Shown here: in pieces, positions 1 to 8,943 of the stretch
Position numbering within the stretch: position 1 is the stretch's first letter
How the letters are laid out: the number at the start of each line of letters is the position of its first letter
Position numbers and translations under genes: made by a program
Source: Bacillota bacterium
Lineage (GTDB): Bacteria; Bacillota; Sulfobacillia; JAJZYS01; JAJYTV01
Assembly: GCA_021799275.1 (NCBI GenBank)
Contig: JAJZAT010000013.1
Location: 18,767 to 82,766, forward strand
Reading direction: 5' to 3'
Length of the DNA stretch: 64,000 bases
The notes under the pieces: model-generated
Told to the model about the DNA's origin: nothing
What the model saw: only the letters and a program-made list of their open reading frames with translations
Database searches by the model: none

Positions 1-307
1 GAGACCCCCTTCTTATGAGACGGAGACCCGCCGACGTATCGACTTGAGCCAGCCGTCGGCATCGCTGCCCGCCGGAATCCGACCGGGCGCGTCAAAGGGC
101 CGCAACTGCCTCGGGGTGAATCCCGACTGTCGCCGCCTCTCACCTTCCTTCGCGCACCATTGTTTCTCCCTGTTCGCCAGACATCCTCTTTCCACCATAT
201 TGCGTTTACGTCTCCGAAGACTCCGCCCGCCAAGGCACGAGCCCGCTCCATCGCGGCAGAGCCTGCGATCAGGGCGAGGCCGTCCACCAACGAGAGGATG
301 TGGATCC
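1..307. other. Leader region upstream of the sedolisin gene, no gene recognised
   Basis: Open frames cross this stretch on both strands, but their translations are arginine/proline-rich and resemble no family. The only useful signal is a purine-rich GAGAGG about ten bases before the ATG at 308, which I take as the ribosome binding site of the sedolisin gene. No convincing promoter was found. Confidence 0.4.
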
Positions 308-1771
308 ATGCTGCGCGTTCCGATCACCGGCCATCTGCCGACCCGGCCCCTGCCCGACCTGACCAAGGCACCGTCCGATCGGCAGATCGAACTGGATATC
401 GTTCTGAAGCACAGCGGCCAGGAGCTGCCGGGCGGCGCGGTCGCCGCCCTGATCCGGCATTGCGGCGACCATGGCCTGCGACGGCCCGTTCTCGATCCTG
501 ACGCAGGGGTGCTCGAGACTGGGGGGAGCGTGGGCGCCGTCGCCGCGGCGTTCGACGTGCCTATGCTGCAGGACGGGGAGGGTGGGCTCTGGCCTGGCCG
601 GGAACCCAGTCTGCCGCGTTCCCTGGCGGCCGAGGTGGCCGCTGTGGTCGGTCTGAGCTGGGAGCGGCCGGCACCTCGCCCAAGGTGCCATCCAGGCCCG
701 GAGCAGCAGGCGGGAACCTTCGCAGGTTACAGGCCCTCGGACATCGCCCGGGCCTACGGCTACGCTGCGCTCCCTGCGGCGGGCCCCGCCCGCAAGGCGG
801 TGCTGCTCGAGTTCTCGTCCGGCTTCCGCCAGGCGGACCTGGACCTCTTCTGCCACGAGATGGGCCTGCCGCGGCTCGTGCCCACCATCCTGCGCGTCGA
901 CCGGGGACAGCTCGACGCCGGCAACGAGCCCCAGGACGTCGAGGCCACGCTCGACCTCGAGTGGCTTTGGGCAGCCGCCCAGGGCGGAGTGGTCTATTTT
1001 GTCGAGTCGCCCGCCGGCACGACGAACGCCTCCTTCGCCGTGCACGTGATCGACGCTCTGCGCAAGGCCTTGTCCCTGGGGCCGGACGTCCTTTCGGTCA
1101 GCTACGGCGATGGCGAACTCTTCCTGCCGCCCGCGGTTCTGAAGGCGACGGATCTCCTGCTGGAGCGCCTGCTCTCGGCCGGCGCGGACACCTTCATCGC
1201 CTCCGGCGACCAGGGCGCTGCCGGCACCGCCGCTCCTCTGGCCCCCGCGACACGCCAGGTGGACTTCCCAGCCTCCTGCCCGCACGCCATCGCCGTCGGT
1301 GGAACCCACCTCGTACTGGGAGGTTCAGGTCTCGCGGAGACGGGCTGGACCGACACCGACCAGAACGGCGCGAGCGGTGGCGGCTTCAGCGCGGTCTTCC
1401 CCGCAACCGCCGCCCAAGAGCCTTTCCTGCCGGTCGGGGCGACGGGCCGCGGCGTCCCCGACATCGCCCTCGACGCGGACCCGCTGACAGGCTACCAGGT
1501 GGTGTTCCGGGCAGAGATCACGGTCGTGGGCGGCACGTCGGTCGCTGCTCCCGTGGCCGCCGGAGCCAGCCTGCGGCTACGCGAGGCGCTCGGCGGCGGC
1601 ACGTTCTGGTCCAGGATCTACAGCCTGCCGATGGATGCCTTCCGCGACATCCTCGCGGGCGACAACAGCTACGGAGGCGTCCAGGGCTACTCTTGCGGTC
1701 CCGGTTGGGATCCCGTCACGGGGCGCGGCGCCCCTCTCTTCTCCGAGATCCTGCGTGCCCTGGGCGGCTGA
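308..1771 (+). CDS. S53 (sedolisin/kumamolisin-type) serine-carboxyl peptidase
   Basis: This 487-residue protein is a sedolisin, an acid-adapted relative of subtilisin using a Ser-Glu-Asp catalytic set. The Glu/Asp pair lies in DVEATLDLEW (E212, D216), the oxyanion Asp in ASGDQGA (D301) and the nucleophile in GGTSVAAP (S411). A C-terminal GWDPVTGRG segment matches the family's calcium site. About 150 N-terminal residues could be a propeptide, but no signal peptide is visible, so secretion is uncertain. I chose the ATG at 308, which has a GAGAGG upstream, over an upstream extension whose sequence looks non-coding. Family membership is seen directly. A role in extracellular protein digestion is inference from the family. 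Confidence 0.9.
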   Translation: MLRVPITGHLPTRPLPDLTKAPSDRQIELDIVLKHSGQELPGGAVAALIRHCGDHGLRRPVLDPDAGVLETGGSVGAVAAAFDVPMLQDGEGGLWPGREPSLPRSLAAEVAAVVGLSWERPAPRPRCHPGPEQQAGTFAGYRPSDIARAYGYAALPAAGPARKAVLLEFSSGFRQADLDLFCHEMGLPRLVPTILRVDRGQLDAGNEPQDVEATLDLEWLWAAAQGGVVYFVESPAGTTNASFAVHVIDALRKALSLGPDVLSVSYGDGELFLPPAVLKATDLLLERLLSAGADTFIASGDQGAAGTAAPLAPATRQVDFPASCPHAIAVGGTHLVLGGSGLAETGWTDTDQNGASGGGFSAVFPATAAQEPFLPVGATGRGVPDIALDADPLTGYQVVFRAEITVVGGTSVAAPVAAGASLRLREALGGGTFWSRIYSLPMDAFRDILAGDNSYGGVQGYSCGPGWDPVTGRGAPLFSEILRALGG

Positions 1772-1828
1772 AACTTTACTTGCCCACCCGGGCGGCGTAT
1801 GCTGTCGCGCGTGGGAGGAATCGACCAA

Positions 1829-2845
1829 ATGCACCTCTTCGACACTTTTTGCCAGCGCGGTCTCACCCTGCGCAACCGCATCGTCATGTCCCCGATGTGC
1901 CAGTACTCCGCCAGGGAGGACGGCACGATCACGGACTGGCACCTGGTCCACTACGGTGCCCGCGCTGTCGGCGGCGTAGGCGCCATCATCGTCGAGATGA
2001 GCCAGGTGGCACCCGAAGGGCGCCTGAGCCCGGGCGACGTCGGCATCTGGGACGACGCGCAGGTCCCGGGCCTGCGCCACCTCGTCGAGTTCGTCCACGC
2101 CTACGGCGCAAAGATCGGCATCCAGCTCGGACACGCGGGCCGCAAGGCCGACCCCGTGTACGACGCCGTCGGCCCCTCGGCGATCGCGTTCTCCGATCAC
2201 TACCGCGTGCCCGAGGCCCTGGACCTCGCCGGCATCGCCAGCATACGCGACGCCTACGTCGCGGCGGCTCGCCGCGCAGACGCCGCCGGTTTCGACTTCG
2301 TCGAACTGCACGGCGCCCACGGCTATCTCCTGCACCAGTTCCTCTCTCCGCTCAGCAACCAGCGCACGGACGGCTACGGCGGCGACCTCAAGGGACGCCA
2401 GCGCCTGATGCTCGAGGTGGCCGAAGACGTCCGCTCCGCGCTGCCGGAGGAAAAACCCGTCTGGGCCAGACTCTCGATGCACGAGATCGGCGCTCCGGGC
2501 GGCTATCAGGTCGCGGATACGCTGGCGGTGGCGAAGGAGTTGCGGCTGCGCGGCGTCGACCTGATCGACTGCAGCACCGGCGGCAACGCCCAGACGGCCG
2601 AGGACGAGACACCAGGCTTCCGCCTGCCGCTCTCGGCGGCGGTGCGCGCCGCAGGCGTCCCGGCGATGCCGGTCGGCTGCATGGACCATGCGGCGCTCGC
2701 CGACGCCGCGGTCCTGAGCGGGCAGGCAGACCTCGTCTGCATCGCGCGCGGCCTCCTGCGCGACCCGCACTGGGCCCTGAGGGCCGAGCGCGAGCTCGAC
2801 CTAGCGGCGACACCGCCGCGACAGTACCGCCGTGCCTACCTGTAA
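1829..2845 (+). CDS. namA: NADPH dehydrogenase, old yellow enzyme family (YqjM/NamA type)
   Basis: This 338-residue FMN enzyme reduces activated C=C bonds of enones, nitro compounds and related electrophiles in the cytoplasm. It carries the YqjM-class marks: an N-terminal Cys in MSPMCQYS (C24), LGHAGRKA, and the substrate-binding His pair in ELHGAHGYLLHQF (H161, H164) followed by a SNQRTDGYGG loop. The TIM-barrel C-terminus holds the flavin-phosphate site near DLVCIARGLLRDP. The start at 1829 is preceded by GGAGGA; an upstream in-frame ATG at 1799 lacks such a site. Length is normal for the family. The physiological role is probably detoxification (inference). Confidence 0.93.
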   Translation: MHLFDTFCQRGLTLRNRIVMSPMCQYSAREDGTITDWHLVHYGARAVGGVGAIIVEMSQVAPEGRLSPGDVGIWDDAQVPGLRHLVEFVHAYGAKIGIQLGHAGRKADPVYDAVGPSAIAFSDHYRVPEALDLAGIASIRDAYVAAARRADAAGFDFVELHGAHGYLLHQFLSPLSNQRTDGYGGDLKGRQRLMLEVAEDVRSALPEEKPVWARLSMHEIGAPGGYQVADTLAVAKELRLRGVDLIDCSTGGNAQTAEDETPGFRLPLSAAVRAAGVPAMPVGCMDHAALADAAVLSGQADLVCIARGLLRDPHWALRAERELDLAATPPRQYRRAYL

Positions 2846-2853
2846 CCGTTAAC

Positions 2854-2873
2854 CGGACGGGCACCACCGTCCG
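2854..2873 (+). terminator. Short GC hairpin between namA and the HAD gene
   Basis: Seven perfectly paired bases (CGGACGG / CCGTCCG) around a six-base loop follow the namA stop. There is no T-run, so it may be only a weak terminator or a spacer hairpin. Confidence 0.3.
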
Positions 2874-2900
2874 CCGATCCTCGCATGAGGAGGTGCGCTC

Positions 2901-3578
2901 CTGCGCGTCGCGTTCTTCGATCTCGACCGTACCCTGATCGACGGCTACGCGTACGCGCGCCTTCTGCGGCCGCTCTGGCGCCACCGTGTGCGCCGGAGCG
3001 GTCTCATGCTGCTGCTCGGGCGTCTTGTGCTGTCCCGTCTGACGCCCAGTACCGCCCTCAGCAGCTGGTGGCCGAAGGCATTCGCCCATTACCTCGGCGG
3101 CCTCGACCCTGACAAGCTCCAGTCCTTCGCCGAGGAGGCCGCGCAGGCGGTGGCGGCCGAGGTGCGGCCGCAGATGCGGGAGGCCTTGGCCGCCGAGCGT
3201 GACCGCGGCGCGGAGATCTGGCTCGTCAGCGCCACCGTCGACCTGCTTGCGGACGCGGTGGCGAAGGCTTTCGGATTCGATGCCTGCGTCGCGACCCGCC
3301 TGGGCATGGCGGATGGGCGCTACGATGGCACCCTGGACGGTCCCGTCTGCCGGAGCGGCGAAAAGCTGCGGCGGGTGCAGGCAAGGCTTAGGGAGCTCGG
3401 ACTCGACGCCGAGTGGCCGGCCTGCAGCTATTACGCGGACGGCTACGAGGACCTTCCGCTGCTGGAGGCGGTGGGGCATCCGGTGGCGGTGCGTCCCGAC
3501 GAGCGCCTCTTTGCGGTTGCGACGGCGCGCGGATACCCTGTCGTTGGTCCCAGACGCGGGCATCGCGCAGGCGGCTGA
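2901..3578 (+). CDS. HAD-superfamily (subfamily IB) phosphatase, probable CTG start
   Basis: The 225-residue product is a haloacid-dehalogenase-type phosphatase of the SerB-like IB group. Motif I is FFDLDRTL with the nucleophile and general acid at D7 and D9. Motif II is the Ser of VSATVD, and the acidic motif is YADGYEDLPLL near the C-terminus. The frame is closed by TGA at 2886, and no ATG, GTG or TTG occurs before motif I. The only sensible start is CTG at 2901, placed seven bases after GAGGAGGT. The substrate cannot be told from sequence. Its stop faces the lutC stop across an eight-base gap. Confidence 0.85.
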   Translation: MRVAFFDLDRTLIDGYAYARLLRPLWRHRVRRSGLMLLLGRLVLSRLTPSTALSSWWPKAFAHYLGGLDPDKLQSFAEEAAQAVAAEVRPQMREALAAERDRGAEIWLVSATVDLLADAVAKAFGFDACVATRLGMADGRYDGTLDGPVCRSGEKLRRVQARLRELGLDAEWPACSYYADGYEDLPLLEAVGHPVAVRPDERLFAVATARGYPVVGPRRGHRAGG

Positions 3579-3593
3579 CACTTCCGTCAGCCG
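3572..3593. terminator. Hairpin shared by the convergent HAD and lutC stop codons
   Basis: An eight-base-pair perfect stem (CGGCTGAC / GTCAGCCG) with a six-base loop contains both stop codons of the convergent genes. It lacks a T-run on either side. A bidirectional stop or RNA 3'-end protection function is inference. Confidence 0.4.
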
Positions 3594-4180
3594 ACGCCCT
3601 CTCCATCGTCCCAGACCAGCACCAGCACGTCGCCCGGGCCGTGCACGCCGATCGAGAGGTCGTTCTCGATATCGGCCGAACGGCTTGGGCCGCTGACGAT
3701 GGCAAGCGAGCCGCCGGTCGGAGGATGCTCGAGGTAGTCCGCGAGGTCCCAGACGATGCGGGACGCCGACACCAGGACCGCGATGCGGGGCGGCACGAGT
3801 GTCGCCGTGAGCGGCGACGCCGGGCGACGCACGAAGCACATGCTGCCGGTGCGGGCCAGGGCGCCGTCCGCCAGGGCAACGCCCCAGTCGGCGGCGAAGG
3901 GCTCCTCGACCATCACCGCTTCGAGGTCGGCGCTGAGGGCGAGAACCGGCTCCTCGCCGCCGCGCAGGACGGTCCCCTGCCCCACTTCCTGCAGCAGGGT
4001 TCGCCGCAGCTCCGCAAGGCTGCCCAGGGCAACGCGGCAGCCTGCCTTGGCAGCCATCTCCCTGAAGGCCCGCACGAGGTCCGCAGGGGGAGACGGCAGT
4101 TCGGGTGCCGCCTGCTCCGCTGGCAGGTGGCTACCCGCCGGACGACTGCGCAGCCGCTCGAGAAACTCCTCGCGCCTCAC
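3587..4180 (-). CDS. lutC: LutC, lactate utilization protein C (LUD domain)
   Basis: This 197-residue LUD-domain protein is the third part of the iron-sulfur LutABC L-lactate oxidation complex. The ALADGALARTGSM stretch and the C-terminal IVSGPSRSADIE motif are typical. I chose the GTG start whose GTGA overlaps the lutA stop, which implies translational coupling. Longer upstream readings in this frame are antisense artefacts running through lutA. Part of the operon lutB-lutA-lutC. Confidence 0.9.
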   Translation of the reverse strand: MRREEFLERLRSRPAGSHLPAEQAAPELPSPPADLVRAFREMAAKAGCRVALGSLAELRRTLLQEVGQGTVLRGGEEPVLALSADLEAVMVEEPFAADWGVALADGALARTGSMCFVRRPASPLTATLVPPRIAVLVSASRIVWDLADYLEHPPTGGSLAIVSGPSRSADIENDLSIGVHGPGDVLVLVWDDGEGVG

Positions 4181-4896
4181 TTGCCCACCCCCGCCCGATC
4201 GAGCAGCACGCTGAGGTGCATCGGCTCGGGGCGCTTGCCGCCCTTGGCGGCGATCCGGCCGCCAAGCTGCATCAGGCAGCCCTGGTCGCTCGCGACCAGG
4301 ATGTCGGGCTCGGGGCTGCCGAGGTCCTGCAGCTTCTCGTCCGCCATGGCGATCGAGAGCTCCGGGAAGTGGACGGCGAAGGTGCCGCCGAAGCCGCAGC
4401 AGAGCTGCGGCTCGCGAAAGGTGAGGAGTTCGAGGCCCTCGATGCCGGAGAGGAGTTCCTTGGCGCGGTCCCCTTGGTGCAGCCAGTGCGAGAGGTGGCA
4501 GGACTCGTGGTAGATCGCCTTGGCGTCGAAGTGCCCTTTCGGTGCCCTGAGGCCCTCGACGTCGAGCAGGAACTGGCTCATCTCGTAGGTGTGCTCCGCG
4601 AGCCGGCGCGCTTCGCCGTCCTCGCCGAAGAACTGCGCAAGGCCGTGCCGCAGCATGGCGACGCAGGAGCCCGACGGCGCCACCACCGCCTCGCTTCCTC
4701 GGAACTTGTCGAGGTAGGCCGCGATGAACGGCTTGGCCTCCTCCTGGAAGCCGCTGTTGTAGGCTGGCTGACCGCAACAGCTCTGCTCCGGCAGCTCGAT
4801 TTCGTGGCCGAGCCGCCGCAAGACCCGTGCCGTCGAGAGCACCGCCTGCTGCGCGAAGAGGTCGCCAAGACACGTGGTGAAGAGTCTGACGCGCAC
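4177..4896 (-). CDS. lutA: LutA, lactate utilization protein A (CCG-domain protein)
   Basis: The 239-residue protein has two cysteine-rich CCG domains, seen as ELPEQSCCGQPAY in the first half and EPQLCCGFGG in the second, as in LutA and GlcF-like subunits that bind iron-sulfur clusters. It starts with GTG one base after the lutB TAG stop and overlaps lutC by four bases, so the three genes are an obvious operon. By family it works with LutB and LutC in oxidising L-lactate to pyruvate at the membrane quinone pool. Length is normal. Confidence 0.92.
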   Translation of the reverse strand: MRVRLFTTCLGDLFAQQAVLSTARVLRRLGHEIELPEQSCCGQPAYNSGFQEEAKPFIAAYLDKFRGSEAVVAPSGSCVAMLRHGLAQFFGEDGEARRLAEHTYEMSQFLLDVEGLRAPKGHFDAKAIYHESCHLSHWLHQGDRAKELLSGIEGLELLTFREPQLCCGFGGTFAVHFPELSIAMADEKLQDLGSPEPDILVASDQGCLMQLGGRIAAKGGKRPEPMHLSVLLDRAGVGK

Positions 4897-4897
4897 G

Positions 4898-6283
4898 CTA
4901 CCGCCTCTCTTCGATCAGTCCTTCACGCCGCAAGAGCTCTCCGACGCGTACCGTCGCGACGGGCGGCAGACGCCGACCCGAGGTCCACGCCCTGAGCTGC
5001 GGCACGCCGCCGCCTACGCGCAGGGCGCCGCGCATCAGGCCGCGCACCAGCCGGTAGCGCCTGGGCGGCGTCCAGGCACGCCGCAAGGCCCGGAACGCCG
5101 CATGCTCCGACGGAAAGGCAACCCCGCGCGCCACCGCCCTGGCCCGCAAGGCCACCAGATGCTCGTGCAGGTGGATGCCCACGGGACAGACGTCCGAGCA
5201 TGCCCCGCACAACGAGCTCAGGAAGGGAAGCGCCTGCGCTGCAGGATCGGGGCGCAGGAGCGGTGTCAGGACGGCGCCGATCGGACCCGAGTAGACGGAG
5301 CCGTAGGCGTGTCCGCCGGTCTGTCGGTAGACCGGGCAGATGTCGAGGCAGGCGCCGCAGCGGATACAGGCCAGAACCTCCTCGTAAGGGCCGCCGAGGA
5401 TCTCGCTGCGCCCGGCGTCCATCAGGACGACGTGCACCTCCCGCGGCCCTTCCTCGCCATCCTTCGCCGGTCCGCGCACGATCGAGACATAGCTCGTGAT
5501 CAGCTGGCCGGTCGCCGCCACCGGCAGGATGCGCAGGGCGTCGGCCATGTCCGAGAAGCTGCGCACCAGCTTCTCGACCCCTACGAGCGCGACGTGCACC
5601 TTGGGCAGCGTCGTGCACATGCGCCCGTTGCCCTCGTTGGTCACGAGCACCACGGCGCCCTCGCTGGCAACCAGGAAGTTGCCGCCCGAGATGCCGAGGT
5701 CCGCCTCCCGGAACTCCTCCCGCAGGCGCTCGCGCGCGAACGAGGTCAGGGAGGGCGTGTCCTTCGCGATCTCCCGGCCGGCCTCGCGGCTGAAGAGGCC
5801 CGCGATCTCGTCGCGCGCCATATGGAGGCACGGCGCCACGATGTGCGACGGCCTCTGGCCCGCGAGCTGGACGATGTACTCGCCGAGGTCGGTCTCGAGC
5901 ACCTGCATGCCTTCGGCTGCCAGGTGCCGGTTGAGCTCGACCTCTTCCGTCGCCATGGACTTGGACTTCACGATGCGCCTGGCGTCGTGGCGCTTCGCGA
6001 TCTCGGCGACGATCGCCACGGCCTCGGCCGCATCGGCCGCCGTGTGCACGATGATGCCATGGCGCTCCGCCTCTGCGATGAACTGCTCCGCAAGATCCGC
6101 GAGGCCCCGGACCGACCGCAGGCGCGCCGCCCTGGCCCGGGCCTTGTAAAGAGCCCTGAGCTCCGGCGACAGCGCGGCGAGGGCGGCGTAGCTGTGGCGG
6201 TCCACCGAACGCGCCACCGCCTCGTGCAGGCCACGGTTCGCCACCGCCTGCGCCACCTGGCCGGCGAGTTCCTGCGTTTCCAT
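4898..6283 (-). CDS. lutB: LutB, iron-sulfur lactate utilization protein B
   Basis: This 461-residue protein joins an N-terminal LUD domain to a C-terminal two-cluster ferredoxin region. The clusters are visible as CIRCGACLDICPVY and LCGACSDVCPVGI. The start at 6283 (encoding METQEL) sits behind a strong GGAGGAGG, better than the upstream TTG at 6304. It is the first gene of lutBAC and lies 39 bases downstream of a decayed HAD gene on the same strand. It could be read from the long paa-xdh transcript or from an unseen promoter of its own. No LutR/LutP regulator or permease is adjacent. Confidence 0.93.
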   Translation of the reverse strand: METQELAGQVAQAVANRGLHEAVARSVDRHSYAALAALSPELRALYKARARAARLRSVRGLADLAEQFIAEAERHGIIVHTAADAAEAVAIVAEIAKRHDARRIVKSKSMATEEVELNRHLAAEGMQVLETDLGEYIVQLAGQRPSHIVAPCLHMARDEIAGLFSREAGREIAKDTPSLTSFARERLREEFREADLGISGGNFLVASEGAVVLVTNEGNGRMCTTLPKVHVALVGVEKLVRSFSDMADALRILPVAATGQLITSYVSIVRGPAKDGEEGPREVHVVLMDAGRSEILGGPYEEVLACIRCGACLDICPVYRQTGGHAYGSVYSGPIGAVLTPLLRPDPAAQALPFLSSLCGACSDVCPVGIHLHEHLVALRARAVARGVAFPSEHAAFRALRRAWTPPRRYRLVRGLMRGALRVGGGVPQLRAWTSGRRLPPVATVRVGELLRREGLIEERR

Positions 6284-6322
6284 GCGCCTGGCCTCCTCCT
6301 GCAAGCTAAGGGCGCAGCGTGG

Positions 6323-6684
6323 CTATGAGGCGCAGGGGATGCCTGAGCAGGCGAGGCCCGTCAGGATGTCCCCCACGACGACGTCGGCCGCCTGCGCCGT
6401 GTCACCGGCGAGGCCTCCGGCCCCAGCGCCGCGACGCCGAGGCGGGCCCGCCGCAGCCTGGCGGCATCGTTGCGCCCGTTGCCGATGGCGACGCACGTTT
6501 CTGCGCCCAATTGGGCTACGTACGCCTCCTTCTCCGCTCCCAGACCGATCGGTACCGCCTTGACCCCGAGCGCCTCCTCGACGGCCGGCAGGCCGTCGTG
6601 GGTTCCCGCACGGGTGCCATTCAGGTCGAGACGGAGGTGCCTCAGTGTCCAGCGCGATCCGTCGGGCCACTCAACCGCGGTCAC
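6323..6684 (-). pseudogene. Remnant of a soluble P-type-ATPase-like HAD protein (COG4087 type)
   Basis: Reading from 6684, the frame gives LRHLRLDLNGT (HAD motif I region). After a deleted middle part come EKEAYVAQLG and CVAIGNGRNDAARL, the C-terminal HAD motif with its conserved Asp. Around 6415-6425 the homology jumps to another frame (GDTAQAADVVVGDILTGL) and ends with the TAG at 6323. The motif order matches COG4087, but the usual segment between the motifs is missing and the reading frame is broken. I call it a decayed gene. Its ATG overlaps the end of the molybdenum hydroxylase gene. Confidence 0.7.
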
Positions 6685-8906
6685 TGCCCCTCTCCGGACA
6701 TCGCCCGCAGGACGGCTTCCGGCCGCAGCGGCAGTTCCCGCACCCGGGCGCCCGTCGCGTCCGCCACCGCGTTGACGACCGCGGCGGCGCCCGGCACCGC
6801 CGGCGGCTCGCCGACGCCCTTGGCGCCGAAGGGGCCCTGCTCGGACGGCACCTCGACGAGCGCCACCTCGATCGGCGGCACATCGCTCGCGCGCGGAAGA
6901 GCATAGTCGAGGAAGCTCGCGCTCAGAAGCTGGCCCGAGTCGCCCCAGCGCATCTCCTCGCCCAGGGCCCGCCCGATCGACTGGGCAACGCCGCCTCGGA
7001 TCTGGCCCTCGACGGCCATCGGGTTGATGGTCCGCCCGACGTCCTGCACGGCGAGGTAGCCGATCGGTTGCACCTCGCCCGTGCGGCGGTCGACGCGCAC
7101 GCGCGCCACATGGGCCGCGAAGCCCGGCGCGCCCCGCTTGATCGCGATGCGCCCGCGGCCGACGAGCGGCGCCGCCGTACCACCATAGGCGGTGGTGCGC
7201 CGGGCGAGATCGGCCACGTTGACGCTGCGGCTCGGGGCGCCCCGGACGAAGACGCGGCCGTCGGACATGTCGAGGTCGGAAGCCGACGCTTCGAGCTCCT
7301 GGGCCGCCATTTCGAGGACCTGCTGGCGCGCGTCCTGTGCCGCCTGCAGCACGGCGCTGCCTACCGTGAACGTGATCTTGCTGCCACCGCTCGACCCCGA
7401 GTACGGGGCGGTGTCGGTGTCGCCCGCCTTCACCGCCACGGCGTTCGTGCCGACGCCGAAGACCTCGGCAGCGATCTGCGCGAAGGTGGTGTTGGTGCCG
7501 GTGATGTCCACCGAGCCCACCTGCACCGTGATGCTGCCGTCGCCGTTGATGCGGCAGGCAGCCGCGGCCGGCTCCGTCCCGCTCGGCCAGCCCCCCGCCG
7601 CCACGCCGTAGCCCTCGTCCTCGCCCTTCTTGCGCTCCTGCCAGAACGGGTGACTGCGCGCCGTCTCGAGCACCTCCAGGAGCCCGATGCGCGCCCAGGG
7701 GGCGCCGTTCGCGCGCGGGTCGCCCTTCTGCACCGCGGAGCGCAGCCTGAACTCGAAGGGATCCTGGCCCAGCTTGCGTGCCAGTTCGTCCATCGCCGAC
7801 TCGAGCGCGAAGAACGCCTGCGGCGCTCCGGGCGCGCGATAGGCGCCGGTCGGCGTCTTGTGCGTCAGCACCTCGACGCCGTCCACCAGCAGGTGCGGCA
7901 CGCGATAGGTCGAGCCCAGCATCATCGCGGCGATGCCGACCGTGCCGTCCTCCTGTGCTCCGGCGTCCATCAGGAGGTCGGCCTGCAAAGCGGTGAGCGT
8001 GCCGTCGCTGCGCGCCCCGATGCGCACGTCGATCTCGGCAAACGTTCCCGGCCTGCTCTGCAGGAAGTCGGTGCTGCGGCTCAGGACCATGCGCACGGGC
8101 TGGCCGGTACGCAGCGCGAGCGCCGCGACCACCGGCTCAAGCTTGACGAACTTGGCGCCGAAGCCCCCGCCCACCGTCATCGCGACGACGCGCACCCGGT
8201 GCTCGGGCAGGCCGAGCATCGAGCAGACCTCCTCGCGCACGGCGAACTGCCCCTGCGTCGTCGTGTAGATCGTCAGGCTGTCGCTGTCCGGCACGGCGAC
8301 CGACGCGTGCGGCTCGAGATAGCCCTGGTAGAGCGCGGGAATCCGGTAGCGCTGCGCGACGACCACATCGGCGAGGCGCATGCCCTCGTCGATGTTGCCG
8401 CGCGCGAAGTGCGACTCGCCGCAAACGTTCACGCGGGCGGAGCTGGCGTGCTGGGCGGCGTCCGCGCCGTGGGCGCCGGCGTCCGCCCGCTGGGACCGCA
8501 GTTCGTCCGGCAGCACCTTCGCGGCGTCGGCCCGCAGAGCCAGGCGAGGGTCGACGATGGCTGGCAGCCGCTCGTAGCGCACGCGCACGGCCTCAGCCGC
8601 GTCGGCGGCGGCCCGCCGGTCGTCCGCGACCACCACGGCCACCGGCTGTCCCGCGTAGAACACCTCACCCTTGGCCAAGAGACCCAGGGTCCCAATGTCG
8701 TCCGCCGTAAAGACGCCCACGACCCCCGGCATCGCCTGGGCCGCCGAGCTGTCGACCGACGTCACCCGCGCGTGCGCGTAGGGGCTCGTGACAAACTCGG
8801 CATGCAAAGCCCCCGACAGGCGCACGTCCGCCGCGTAGGCCGTCCGTCCGCTTGCCTTGTCCCCGCCCTCGAGCCGCCGCTGGGCCACGCCAATGGCTCC
8901 TGACAA
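6681..8906 (-). CDS. Xanthine dehydrogenase/CO dehydrogenase family molybdenum-binding large subunit
   Basis: This 741-residue protein is a molybdenum hydroxylase large subunit (XdhA/CoxL/aldehyde oxidase superfamily). Visible marks are TVGGGFGAKF, the cofactor-binding TGAYRAPGAPQAF and the catalytic Glu in AKGVGEPPAVPGA near the C-terminus. The CoxL-type active-site loop with a Cys is not evident, so CO as substrate is unlikely. The start is a TTG at 8906 with GGGGAG eight bases upstream. An open frame continues to 9659, but that part overlaps coxG and is not coding. The FAD-binding medium and 2Fe-2S small subunits are not in this window, which is odd for this family. Confidence 0.88.
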   Translation of the reverse strand: MSGAIGVAQRRLEGGDKASGRTAYAADVRLSGALHAEFVTSPYAHARVTSVDSSAAQAMPGVVGVFTADDIGTLGLLAKGEVFYAGQPVAVVVADDRRAAADAAEAVRVRYERLPAIVDPRLALRADAAKVLPDELRSQRADAGAHGADAAQHASSARVNVCGESHFARGNIDEGMRLADVVVAQRYRIPALYQGYLEPHASVAVPDSDSLTIYTTTQGQFAVREEVCSMLGLPEHRVRVVAMTVGGGFGAKFVKLEPVVAALALRTGQPVRMVLSRSTDFLQSRPGTFAEIDVRIGARSDGTLTALQADLLMDAGAQEDGTVGIAAMMLGSTYRVPHLLVDGVEVLTHKTPTGAYRAPGAPQAFFALESAMDELARKLGQDPFEFRLRSAVQKGDPRANGAPWARIGLLEVLETARSHPFWQERKKGEDEGYGVAAGGWPSGTEPAAAACRINGDGSITVQVGSVDITGTNTTFAQIAAEVFGVGTNAVAVKAGDTDTAPYSGSSGGSKITFTVGSAVLQAAQDARQQVLEMAAQELEASASDLDMSDGRVFVRGAPSRSVNVADLARRTTAYGGTAAPLVGRGRIAIKRGAPGFAAHVARVRVDRRTGEVQPIGYLAVQDVGRTINPMAVEGQIRGGVAQSIGRALGEEMRWGDSGQLLSASFLDYALPRASDVPPIEVALVEVPSEQGPFGAKGVGEPPAVPGAAAVVNAVADATGARVRELPLRPEAVLRAMSGEGQ

Positions 8907-8943
8907 GTAGAGGTCTCCCCTTTCCGTCTCGCGATCAAGCGGT

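Noticed and set aside
685..2937. A 750-codon open frame on the plus strand
   Set aside because: It crosses the sedolisin and old yellow enzyme genes out of frame and is Arg/Pro-rich with no motifs, a common artefact in GC-rich DNA.
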